64,000 nucleotides of DNA from DATJZH01 sp052146815 (GTDB lineage: Bacteria > Actinomycetota > Actinomycetes > Streptosporangiales > Streptosporangiaceae): contig JBKQMG010000210.1 of assembly GCA_052146815.1 (NCBI GenBank), forward strand, positions 100,485 through 164,484, in the 5' to 3' direction. Shown here in pieces: positions 35,015 through 43,092 of the stretch. The notes below the pieces were generated by a model. That model had not been told where the DNA came from. It saw only the letters and a program-made list of their open reading frames with translations, and ran no database searches. Each line of letters opens with the position of its first letter. Position 1 is the first letter of the stretch. The translations under genes and the position numbers were made by a program.

Positions 35015-36291
35015 GCCCGCTGACCGTCCTGCCCGTCACCGGGCTGCCGGAAATCACGGCCGGCGCCGATCTGCCAGGCATGATCATCGCCGCGGTGCCC
35101 GCCCTCACCGACGGTGACATTGTCGTCATCACCTCGAAGATCGTCAGCAAGGCGGAGGGACGGGTCGTCCGGTCCGGCCGGGAGGAGGCCATCGACCGCG
35201 AGACGGTCCGGGTCGTCGCCCGCCGGGGGGCGACCAGGATCACGCAGACCAGGCACGGACTGGTGCTGGCCGCCGCCGGGGTGGATGCCTCGAACACCGA
35301 GCCCGGCACGGTCGTGCTGCTGCCCGAAGACCCGGACGCCTCAGCCCGGCGGCTGCGCAAGGCACTCAGCGACGCTGCCGGCGGCCGGATCGGCGTGATC
35401 ATCACTGACACCATGGGCCGGGCCTGGCGCGTCGGCCAGACGGACGCGGCCATCGGGGCGGCGGGCGTCTTGCCGCTGCGCGATCATCGAGGCGAGGCCG
35501 ACACCTTCGGCATGCGGCTCGAGGTGACCATCGCCGCGGTCGCTGACGAGATCGCCGCGGCGGCCGACCTGGTGAAAGGCAAGACCCGGCAGGTGCCCGC
35601 GGCGATCGTGCGCGGCCTGGCCGACCTGGTCACCGACGCGGACGGCCCCGGCGCTGCCGCACTGGTCAGGGCCGCCGCCGAGGACATGTTCCGGCTGGGC
35701 GCCGCCGACGTGCTGGCGGAGCGCCGGACGGTCCGCGAGTTCAGCCGGGCGCCCGTGGATCCGGGCGCGGTGCGGCGGGCCATCGCCGCGGCGATCACCG
35801 CGCCGGCCCCGCACCACAGCGAGCCATGGCGGTTCGCGATCCTGGAGTCCGCGGGCGCCAGAACCGCCTTGCTGGACGCCATGCTCGCCGCTTGGCAGGA
35901 CGACCTGCACGGGGACGGGTTCAGCCCCGAGCAGATCGCCCGCCGGGTCCGGCGCGGCGAGCCGCTGCGCCGCGCTCCGCTGATCATCGTGCCGTGCCTG
36001 TCGGCCGACGCGGCCCACGAATATCCCGACGAGCGGCGGAACGCGGCCGAGCGGACGATGTTCGTCGCCGCCATGGGCGCCGCCGTGGAGAATCTGCTGG
36101 TCGCTCTCGCGGTCGAGGGGCTCGGGTCCTGCTGGGTCTCCAGCACGCTGTTCTGCCAGCCCGTGGCGGCGGCGGCCCTCGGGCTGCCGCCCGGCTGGGA
36201 GCCGATGGGCGCCGTCGGCGTCGGCCACCCCGCGTCGCCGCCGCCGCCGCGCCCGCCGCGCGACCCCGAGCACTTCATCACGGTCCGCTGA
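35011..36291 (+). CDS. fbiB: bifunctional F420 gamma-glutamyl ligase/dehydro-F420 reductase FbiB
   Basis: 426 aa, GTG start overlapping fbiA. The N-terminal CofE domain (about 1-235) adds glutamates to F420-0: VITSKIVSKAEGRVV, ARRGATRITQTRHGLVLAAAGVDASN, GVIITDTMGRAWRVGQTDAAIG. The C-terminal nitroreductase-type FMN domain (about 235-426) starts VRRTVREFSRAPVD-like and includes APAPHHSEPWRFAILES and AVENLLVALAVEGLGSCWVSS; in mycobacteria it reduces dehydro-F420-0. Both halves look complete. Followed by a degenerate PP2C remnant and the convergent dprE1. Confidence 0.95.
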   Translation: MSPLTVLPVTGLPEITAGADLPGMIIAAVPALTDGDIVVITSKIVSKAEGRVVRSGREEAIDRETVRVVARRGATRITQTRHGLVLAAAGVDASNTEPGTVVLLPEDPDASARRLRKALSDAAGGRIGVIITDTMGRAWRVGQTDAAIGAAGVLPLRDHRGEADTFGMRLEVTIAAVADEIAAAADLVKGKTRQVPAAIVRGLADLVTDADGPGAAALVRAAAEDMFRLGAADVLAERRTVREFSRAPVDPGAVRRAIAAAITAPAPHHSEPWRFAILESAGARTALLDAMLAAWQDDLHGDGFSPEQIARRVRRGEPLRRAPLIIVPCLSADAAHEYPDERRNAAERTMFVAAMGAAVENLLVALAVEGLGSCWVSSTLFCQPVAAAALGLPPGWEPMGAVGVGHPASPPPPRPPRDPEHFITVR

Positions 36292-36405
36292 CCCGAGCGC
36301 TGGTTCTGCGCGCCGTCACTGCTTGCCGGGTTCCTTCCAGTACAGTGCGTAGCGCTTCTGGCACGCGGCGGAGTTCTGCTGAACTTCTGCGCTGAGTTCA
36401 CCCGC

Positions 36406-36501
36406 GGATATTTTCGGCTGCCGCCCGGGTCGGGGCTGCTGTTCTACACCGACGGGCTCATCGAAGCCCGCGGGCAGGATCTCCGGATGACCCCGGGTTA
36501 G
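36406..36501 (+). pseudogene. fragment of a PP2C/SpoIIE-type phosphatase C-terminus
   Basis: In one frame the sequence reads GYFRLPPGSGLLFYTDGLIEARGQDLRMTPG and a TAG. The core LPPGSGLLFYTDGLIEARG is the strand-loop signature of RsbU/SpoIIE phosphatases (normally LLLYTDGLIEAR). No start or upstream catalytic domain exists within about 110 bases of fbiB, and the codons before it do not match the family. It overlaps the dprE1 stop codon. I call it a relic of a deleted phosphatase gene. Confidence 0.6.
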
Positions 36502-37883
36502 ATGCCGAGGCGGCGGGAGAGGTCGGAGGCGAGCAGGCCACCGGGGTCGATCTCGGCCCGCAGCTTGCGGAACTCGTCCAGCCGCGGGTACATCGAGGCG
36601 AAGGCCGCCGGGCTGACCCGCGAATCCTTGGCCAGGTAGATCCGGCCCCCGGCGCCCCGGACCAGGCCGTCGAGCCGGTCCATCAGCGGGGCCAGCTGCC
36701 GGGTGCCCGCCGGGAAGTCCAGCGCCAGCGTCCAGCCCGGCATGGGGAAGGACAGGAGCCCTGGATCACCGGGACCGAAGCGCTTGAGCACCGTGACGAA
36801 TGACGGCGCCCGGACCCGGCTGATCCACTCCATCGACTCGCGGACCATCTGCTCGGCCCCGAACGGCACGACGTACTGGTACTGCCGGAACCCGGCCCGT
36901 CCGTACACGCGGTTCCAGTTCCTGATGCCGTCCAGCGGGTGGAAGAACGCGCTGATGGTCTGGATCTCGCCCTCTCGCCGCCGCGGCGCCTTGCGGTACC
37001 ACGCCTCGTTGGCGGCGGCGACGGTGTAGCGGTTCAGCAGCCCGCTGGGGAAGACCGGCGGCGCGCTCAGCCGGGCGGCCGGCCGGAACGCCAGCGGGTC
37101 GCGCCGGTCGCCGGGCGCCAGGTCACTCACCGCCGCGAAGTTTCCGCTGGTGATGATCGACCGGCCGAGGCCCGCGCCGCCGGCCAGGCAGTCGGTCCAG
37201 GCGACCGTGTAGCGGTACCGGTCGTCAGTCGCTGACAGGTACGCCATGGTCTCGTCGACGTCACTGGTGCGCACGGTGTCCACCAGCACCCGCGAGGTCT
37301 CGACCTTGGTCAGCCGCACGCAGGCGCGCACCATGATGCCCGTCAGCCCCATCCCGCCGGCGGTGGCCCAGAACAGATCCGGGTCGGACTCAGGCGCGAC
37401 GCGGCGCAGCTCACCGGATGGCAGCAGCAGGTCGAACCACGGCACGTGCCGGGCGAAACTGCCGGCGACGTGGTGATTCTTGCCGTGCACGTCCGCGGCG
37501 ATCGCGCCGCCGATGGTGACCTGGCGGGTCCCCGGCGAGACGGGCACGAACCACCCGGCCGGCAGGGCCGCGACCATCAGCTGTTCCAGGCTGACGCCCG
37601 CGTCGCAGGTCACCAGCCCCGTGCCGGGGTCGAACTCGGTGATCTGGTTCATCGCGGTGGTCTCGATGACCGCGCCGCCGTCGTTCTGCGCGGCGTTGTT
37701 GTAGCTGCGGCCAAGACCGCGGGCGATGACGCCGCGGGCAGGCGGCTGTCGCAGCAGCGCGGCCACGGCGGCCGGGCCGGACGGCCATGACACCTGCGCC
37801 GTCGTGGGCGCGATCTTGCCCCAGCCGGTGAGCGTCATCGCCCGGCTGGGCGGCGCGGCAGCCTGCAAGGCGCGGTCAGGCAT
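36498..37883 (-). CDS. dprE1: decaprenylphospho-beta-D-ribofuranose 2-oxidase DprE1-like flavoenzyme
   Basis: 461 aa. In mycobacteria DprE1 oxidises decaprenylphosphoryl-ribose for arabinan synthesis. The sequence follows it closely: LTGWGKIAPTTAQV, VIARGLGRSYNNAAQN, GVSLEQLMVAALPAGWFVPVSPGTRQVTIGGAIAADVHGKNHH with the FAD-binding His, LFWATAGGMGLTGIM, FHPLDGIRNWNRVYGRAGFRQYQYVVPFGAEQM and IYLAKDSR with the catalytic Lys. Position 387, the Cys attacked by benzothiazinones in M. tuberculosis, is Ala here (PGWTLALDFP). The dprE2 partner is not in the window. An internal ATG (37838) is also possible as start. It lies between fbiB and fbiC; arabinan itself is not proven in this organism. Confidence 0.85.
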   Translation of the reverse strand: MPDRALQAAAPPSRAMTLTGWGKIAPTTAQVSWPSGPAAVAALLRQPPARGVIARGLGRSYNNAAQNDGGAVIETTAMNQITEFDPGTGLVTCDAGVSLEQLMVAALPAGWFVPVSPGTRQVTIGGAIAADVHGKNHHVAGSFARHVPWFDLLLPSGELRRVAPESDPDLFWATAGGMGLTGIMVRACVRLTKVETSRVLVDTVRTSDVDETMAYLSATDDRYRYTVAWTDCLAGGAGLGRSIITSGNFAAVSDLAPGDRRDPLAFRPAARLSAPPVFPSGLLNRYTVAAANEAWYRKAPRRREGEIQTISAFFHPLDGIRNWNRVYGRAGFRQYQYVVPFGAEQMVRESMEWISRVRAPSFVTVLKRFGPGDPGLLSFPMPGWTLALDFPAGTRQLAPLMDRLDGLVRGAGGRIYLAKDSRVSPAAFASMYPRLDEFRKLRAEIDPGGLLASDLSRRLGI

Positions 37884-37890
37884 TTCCTCA

Positions 37891-37969
37891 GCCCTTCGGA
37901 TCGGGAAACTGGCCCTCGGCTCCGAGACTGGCCTTCGGATCGGACTCTGGCCCTTCGGATCTGAGAATG
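37891..37969. repeat. four imperfect 19-21-bp tandem repeats upstream of dprE1
   Basis: Copies at 37891-37911, 37912-37930, 37931-37949 and 37950-37969 share the core GCCCTTCGGATC followed by GGGAAACTG-like tails. They lie within the 156-base gap between the dprE1 start and the fbiC stop and begin a few bases from the dprE1 ATG, so they could carry its promoter or operator. Confidence 0.6.
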
Positions 37970-38039
37970 GCCGTCAGGCCAACTGGCAGGCTATCCGAAC
38001 GGGCACCCCCGGCTCAGCGAAGCTCGGCCGTCGGCCCCG

Positions 38040-40751
38040 TCATGGCATGGCCAGCGGCAGGGACGTCCGCGACGCGCCCCGGACCGAGTCGCAGACCCCG
38101 TCGCTGGCACGGGCGGCCGCTACCCGTTCTGGCGCTGGATCCTGGTACGTCGTGGTCCGCTGCCGGACGGGCCGTACCGCGGCGGTCACCATCGCGGTGA
38201 GCTGGCTGATCGTCTTGTAAGAGCCGTTCTGCGAACCGGCCATCCGGCTGATGGTCTCCTCCATCAGCGTGCCGCCGAGATCGTTGACGCCGCCCGCGAG
38301 CACCTCTCGGCACTGCTCGTCGCCGAGCTTGACCCACGAGCACTGGATCGAGCTGATCGCGCCATGCAGCATGATCCGCGACACCGCGTGCACAGCCCGG
38401 TTCTCGCGCCGGGTGGGACCCGGCCGCGCGAGTCCCGCCAGGTAGATGGGCGAGCTGGCGTGCACGAACGGCAGCAGCACGAACTCGGTGAACCCGCCGG
38501 TCTGCTCCTGGATGCCGCGGATGACCCGCAGGTGGCCGACCCAGTGCGCGGGGGTGTCCACGTGCCCGTACATCATCGTGGCGGTCGTCCGCAGGCCCAC
38601 CTCGTGCGCGGTGGTGATCACCTCGATCCACGCCGACGCGGGCAGCTTGCCCTTGGTGAGCACCCAGCGGACCTGGTCGTCGAGGATCTCCGCGGCGGTG
38701 CCCGGCAGCGAGCCCACGCCCGCCTCGCGCGCCCGGACCAGCCACTCCCGCACCGGCAGCCCGGTGCGTGCGGCGCCGTTCATCACCTCCATCGGGGAGA
38801 ACGCGTGCACGTGCATGTCCGGGCAGCGCCGCCGCACCTCGGCCGCGATGTCGAAGTAGGCGGTGCCAGGCAGGTCGGGATGGATGCCGCCCTGCATGCA
38901 GACCTCGGTCGCGCCCGCGTCCCAGGCTTCGGCCGCCCGGTCGCCGACCTGCTCCAGCGACAGGGTGTAGGCATCAGCGTCGGTGCGCCGCTGCGCGAAA
39001 GCGCAGAACCGGCACCCGGTGTAGCAGACGTTGGTGAAGTTGATGTTCCGGTTCACCACGTAGGTGACGTCATCCCCGACGGCGTTCCGGCGCAGCGAGT
39101 CCGCGAGGGCCGCGAGAGCCTCCAGTTCGGGCCCTTCGGCGTCCAGCAGCGCGAGGGCCTCCTCGTCGCTGAGCCCGGCCGGATCAGCCTCGGCCCGGCG
39201 CAGCGCCTGCGCCACCTCCGAGCGCAGCCGGCGCGGCGCGGTCACCGGGGCGCCGGTCGGTCCGGTCGCGCCGGGGACCGCGAGCCGGGCGGCCGGGTCG
39301 ATGCGCGCGCCGATCTCGTCCCAGTCGCCGTAGACCTCAGCGAAGTCGTCCCGGCGGTCCTTCGTCCGGCCGCTGGTGTCGATGGTGACGTGCAGATCCG
39401 TCCGGCCGCTCGACTCGCCCCAGCCGCCATCAGGCTCCTGCCACGGCAGCCCGCGCGGCGACGCGTCCTGCGCGGCCAGCCCGGTGGCCGGGTCGGCGAG
39501 CGCGGCCACGTGCGCGGCCAGCCGCGGATCCAGCCAGGGCTCGCGCAGATAGCCGGGATAGATCGTCAGGCGCTCGCGCAGGTCGAAGCCGGACCCGGCG
39601 GTAAGCGCGGCCAGGTCGTCGATCTGCGGCCACGGTCGTTCGGGATTGACATGATCGGGCGTGAGCGGCGAGACGCCGCCCCAGTCGTCGATGCCAGCCG
39701 CCAGGATCAGGCCGTGCTCGTCGCCGATCAGGTTCGGCGGCGCCTGGATCCGCGCCGACGGGCCGAGTACCAGCCTCGTCACGGCGATGGCGGCGGCCAG
39801 GTCCTGCAGGTCCGCGTCGGGCACGGCGCGCATCCTGGTATCCGGCTTGGCCCGGAAGTTCTGCACGATCACTTCCTGGATGCCGCCGTACTCGCGGGCC
39901 ACCTGGCGGATCGCGAAAATCGACTCGGCCCGCTCGGCCAGTGTCTCGCCGATCCCGATCAGGATCCCGGTGGTGAACGGCACGGCGCTGCGGCCGGCGT
40001 CTTCCAGCACCCGCAGCCGGACCGCGGGATCCTTGTCCGGGCTGCCGAAGTGCGGGCCGCCCCGGTCGGTGAACAGCCGGGCTGCGGTGGTCTCGAGCAT
40101 CATGCCCATCGACGGCGCGACGGGCTTGAGCCGCTGAAAGTCCTGCCAGCTCAGCACACCCGGGTTCAGGTGCGGCAGCAGCCCGGTCTCCTCCAGCACC
40201 CGGATCGCCATGGCCCGGACATACGACAGGGTGTCGTCGTAGCCGTGCGCGTCCAGCCAGTCCCGGGCCTGCGGCCAGCGGGCCTCGGGCCGGTCGCCGA
40301 GGGTGAGCAGCGCCTCCTTGCAGCCGAGCTCAGCGCCGTCAGCGGCGATCTTCAGCACCTCGTCCGGGGACAGGTAGGGGCTGTCCAGCCGGCCGGGCAC
40401 GGTGACGAACGTGCAGTACGCGCAGCGGTCCCGGCATAGCCGCGTCAGCGGGATGAACACCTTCTTCGAGTACGTGATGACGCCCGGCCGCCCGGCCGCT
40501 GACAGGCCGGCATCCCTGGTCCTGCTGGCGTATCCGAGCAGCTCGCCGAGCTGCTCGCCGCGCGCGTGCAGCAAGATGGCCGCCTCGGCCTCGTCCAGGG
40601 ACTTCCCGTCGCGCGCGCGGGCCAGGGCCCGGCGCAGCGCGCTCGGCGACGGCGGAGGCGTGCCGGGCGCTTCCGGCGCGCCCGGCGCGCGGCCGGGCCC
40701 GGTCACCACCGGCAGCTGGGTCGGGCGGGGGCTAGGCAGATCGAAGCTCAT
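38040..40751 (-). CDS. fbiC: bifunctional Fo synthase FbiC (CofG-CofH fusion)
   Basis: 903 aa. It makes the deazaflavin Fo from tyrosine and 5-amino-6-ribitylaminouracil. There are two radical-SAM domains. The CofG half has CRDRCAYCTFVTVPG near residue 108 (CxxxCxxC); the CofH half has CYTGCRFCAF near 575. Further CofG/H blocks are IQEVIVQNFRAKPDTRM, IQAPPNLIGDEHG, TEVCMQGGIHPDLPG and TATMMYGHVDTPAHWVGHLRV. A Pro-rich N-terminal extension of about 45 residues and a C-terminal tail of about 45 residues beyond the QLTAMV helix are not family-conserved. Separated from fbiA-fbiB by dprE1. Confidence 0.95.
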   Translation of the reverse strand: MSFDLPSPRPTQLPVVTGPGRAPGAPEAPGTPPPSPSALRRALARARDGKSLDEAEAAILLHARGEQLGELLGYASRTRDAGLSAAGRPGVITYSKKVFIPLTRLCRDRCAYCTFVTVPGRLDSPYLSPDEVLKIAADGAELGCKEALLTLGDRPEARWPQARDWLDAHGYDDTLSYVRAMAIRVLEETGLLPHLNPGVLSWQDFQRLKPVAPSMGMMLETTAARLFTDRGGPHFGSPDKDPAVRLRVLEDAGRSAVPFTTGILIGIGETLAERAESIFAIRQVAREYGGIQEVIVQNFRAKPDTRMRAVPDADLQDLAAAIAVTRLVLGPSARIQAPPNLIGDEHGLILAAGIDDWGGVSPLTPDHVNPERPWPQIDDLAALTAGSGFDLRERLTIYPGYLREPWLDPRLAAHVAALADPATGLAAQDASPRGLPWQEPDGGWGESSGRTDLHVTIDTSGRTKDRRDDFAEVYGDWDEIGARIDPAARLAVPGATGPTGAPVTAPRRLRSEVAQALRRAEADPAGLSDEEALALLDAEGPELEALAALADSLRRNAVGDDVTYVVNRNINFTNVCYTGCRFCAFAQRRTDADAYTLSLEQVGDRAAEAWDAGATEVCMQGGIHPDLPGTAYFDIAAEVRRRCPDMHVHAFSPMEVMNGAARTGLPVREWLVRAREAGVGSLPGTAAEILDDQVRWVLTKGKLPASAWIEVITTAHEVGLRTTATMMYGHVDTPAHWVGHLRVIRGIQEQTGGFTEFVLLPFVHASSPIYLAGLARPGPTRRENRAVHAVSRIMLHGAISSIQCSWVKLGDEQCREVLAGGVNDLGGTLMEETISRMAGSQNGSYKTISQLTAMVTAAVRPVRQRTTTYQDPAPERVAAARASDGVCDSVRGASRTSLPLAMP

Positions 40752-40827
40752 AGCTCAACCCTAGGCGGCCGCCGCGGCCAGCCCGGCTGCCGGCTCGCTC
40801 CCCCGCCGCCGGGCCGCCCCGGCTGTC

Positions 40828-41796
40828 CTACTGGCCGAGGTACTTCCTCGTGCCCGCACCGAAGATCCTCAGCGCGTTCGGATTACCGTCGATCGCCCAG
40901 TCCTGGTGATAAAGCCCGCTGTTCTGCTTCTTATCGAAGTACACGAAGCCGCGCACATCTTTTGCGGCTTGCACTGCGGCGAAGAGGCCCGACAGTATCG
41001 ATGCCTGGCCCTGCCCCGCTGCTGTCTCGGCGATCAGCACGGGCTTGCCGGCGAAGCGCAGCGCGCGCAGCGTCTGCCCGAAAACCGACTCGAACGTCTG
41101 TCCCGGCTGGGCGTAATACGCATCGACGCCGACCCAGTCGACATACTGGGCACCGGGCCACCATTCCCGGATCGGCGCCTCGCCGTCCGACAGCCCGTTG
41201 ACGACCCAGAGCCAGGTCACGTTATGGTCCCCGGCCCGGTTGAAGATGCGCACGACATGACGCCACGCTTCCCGGTAGACCTTCGGCTGGGTGTGATGGT
41301 AACCCCACGGGTACCAGAACCCGTTCATCTCGTGCGCGAAGCCGATCAGCACCTCGTGGCCGTACGCATTGACCTGCGCCGCGTACCTGCTCAGGTAGGT
41401 GTCCCACTTGCCCGCGACGATCTGCGCCATGACATTCGTGCCGGTCGGCTGTAGCTCGACAAACGGGACCGCGCCATTGCGGCGCGCCTCGCGGGCGAAC
41501 CCGGCCTTGAAATTCCCCTTCAAGCCGCTGTAATACATCACCACATTCGGCTTCGCGCCGGTGGCCGCGGCGAACTGGCTCACCTGAGCGTAGGACTCAG
41601 GCACCTGGGTGTTGTAGATGCCCACGACCCGCCGCGGCGGCGTGGCGTAGACGGGATGGTCGGTCGGGGCCGGGCTGGCCGCGGCGGCCGCCCCGCCGCT
41701 CGCGCCGGCCGTCGGCGACGCGCAGGCGGTGACCACCGCGCAGCCGACCGCGAGGATAGCCGCGGTCATGACACGGGTCCTGCGCACCGCGGTCAT
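40828..41796 (-). CDS. GH26-like secreted glycoside hydrolase (copy 1)
   Basis: 322 aa from ATG 41796; the start is uncertain (the frame opens further up, and ATG 41769 is possible). N-terminal Arg residues, a hydrophobic core and VVTAC give a lipoprotein signal, so the enzyme is anchored outside the cell. The glycosidase TIM barrel shows VVGIYNTQVPE, PNVVMYYSGLK, the acid/base Glu in IGFAHEMNGFWYPWGYH, the WLWVVNGLS strand, WVGVDAYY and the nucleophile Glu in PVLIAETAAGQG. The family includes beta-mannanases and other beta-glycanases; the substrate cannot be deduced. It has a tandem paralogue 165 bases upstream on the same strand. Confidence 0.85.
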   Translation of the reverse strand: MTAVRRTRVMTAAILAVGCAVVTACASPTAGASGGAAAAASPAPTDHPVYATPPRRVVGIYNTQVPESYAQVSQFAAATGAKPNVVMYYSGLKGNFKAGFAREARRNGAVPFVELQPTGTNVMAQIVAGKWDTYLSRYAAQVNAYGHEVLIGFAHEMNGFWYPWGYHHTQPKVYREAWRHVVRIFNRAGDHNVTWLWVVNGLSDGEAPIREWWPGAQYVDWVGVDAYYAQPGQTFESVFGQTLRALRFAGKPVLIAETAAGQGQASILSGLFAAVQAAKDVRGFVYFDKKQNSGLYHQDWAIDGNPNALRIFGAGTRKYLGQ

Positions 41797-41961
41797 GACG
41801 CGCGCGCTGCGCACCGCCGGCGCGGGGCGGCCTGGGGACGCCATAGCCGAGCGGCGGGCCCCCGTACCGCCCGCGCCAGGCGGGCCCCCGCGCGGCCACA
41901 CGTGACCAGGGGAGTTCTCACGCGGCGTTCCCTCTCGCCTTCCCGCGCCATCATCTTGGGC

Positions 41962-42951
41962 CTAGATGAGGTATCGCTCGATGCTGCTGCGGAAGGCAGC
42001 CATCGCGGGCTGGTCGTAGTCGACCTGCCAGTCTTGATGATACGTCCCGTTATGCTGAGGTTTGTCGTAATACACCAGCCCGAGCAGGTGGCGCGCGCGG
42101 ATCCCGGCGAACAGGCCGGGGATCTTCGCGGCCCGGCCGATGTCCGCGCCGATGCCGGTCTCGGCAATAAGCTCCGGCTTGCTGGTGATTCGCCGGAGCG
42201 CAGCGATCGTCGGGCCGAATACCTTGGCGAAAGTGTCCGTCCGCCGCACGTAATAGCAGTCCATCGCCACCCAGGTGACGTATTGCGAGCCGGGCCACCA
42301 TTCACGCAGCGGCGCCATGCCGGTAACGCTGTTGACCACCCACAGCCAGGACACGTTGCTCGCCCCGGCGCGGCGGAAGACGGTCACGACATGCCGCCAG
42401 GCACGGACGAACACCGCGGGCCGGGTGTGCTTCCAGCCCCACGGGTACCAGAAGCCATTCATCTCGTGCGCGAAGCCGAGGAGCACCGGATGGCCGAACC
42501 GGCGCACCGCCCGGGCATAGGAGCGCAGGTAACGATCGCTGCGCCCCGCGGCGATCGACTGCATCGAGACCGATGCGGGCTGAAGTTCCACGAACGGTAC
42601 CGCGCCATGCCGGCGGGCCGTACGGGCGAACGCGGTGTTGAACCGGTTACCCCAGGCGCTGAAATACATGACCACGTTCGGCTGCCGGCCGATTGCCCGG
42701 CCGAACCTGCTGACCTGCCCGAAGGCATGGACGCCGCCGGCGTAGAGCCCGAGCACGCTGTCGGGCGCGGCCGCCAGCTGGGCAGATGCGGGCCGCGCCG
42801 CGGCTGCGCTGCCGGCAGCAGAGCCCGCCGGGACCTGATGGATGGCGACGGGCGCGGCGCTCGCGCTTGGCAGCATGTCCCCGGGGGCTGCGCACACCCC
42901 GGCGAGAGCAGCCGCCGCGATGATGGCGGTGCCGACAGCATGAAATCTCAT
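41962..42951 (-). CDS. GH26-like secreted glycoside hydrolase (copy 2)
   Basis: 329 aa from ATG 42951, seven bases after AGGAGGG. A cleavable signal peptide (FHAVGTAIIAAAALAGVCAAPG, then PSASAAP) replaces the lipobox of copy 1, so this one is likely released. The barrel shows PNVVMYFSAWGNRF, VPFVELQPASV, LLGFAHEMNGFWYPWGWKH with the acid/base Glu, SWLWVVNSV, WVAMDCYYVRR and LIAETGIGADIG with the nucleophile. Clearly a tandem duplicate of copy 1. The two together suggest breakdown of an external mannan-like or beta-glycan polymer. Confidence 0.88.
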   Translation of the reverse strand: MRFHAVGTAIIAAAALAGVCAAPGDMLPSASAAPVAIHQVPAGSAAGSAAAARPASAQLAAAPDSVLGLYAGGVHAFGQVSRFGRAIGRQPNVVMYFSAWGNRFNTAFARTARRHGAVPFVELQPASVSMQSIAAGRSDRYLRSYARAVRRFGHPVLLGFAHEMNGFWYPWGWKHTRPAVFVRAWRHVVTVFRRAGASNVSWLWVVNSVTGMAPLREWWPGSQYVTWVAMDCYYVRRTDTFAKVFGPTIAALRRITSKPELIAETGIGADIGRAAKIPGLFAGIRARHLLGLVYYDKPQHNGTYHQDWQVDYDQPAMAAFRSSIERYLI

Positions 42952-43092
42952 GAAGCGTCCCTCCTGCACGGCAGCCAGGCGGCCTGCCCGGCACGCCCGC
43001 GGTGGCCGGCCTCGGGCAGCCCGTGATGTCACATTATTGAGAGTTCAGCGCGCGATCAGCGGTAATGCCGGAACTCGCGCCGAAAAAGGGGG

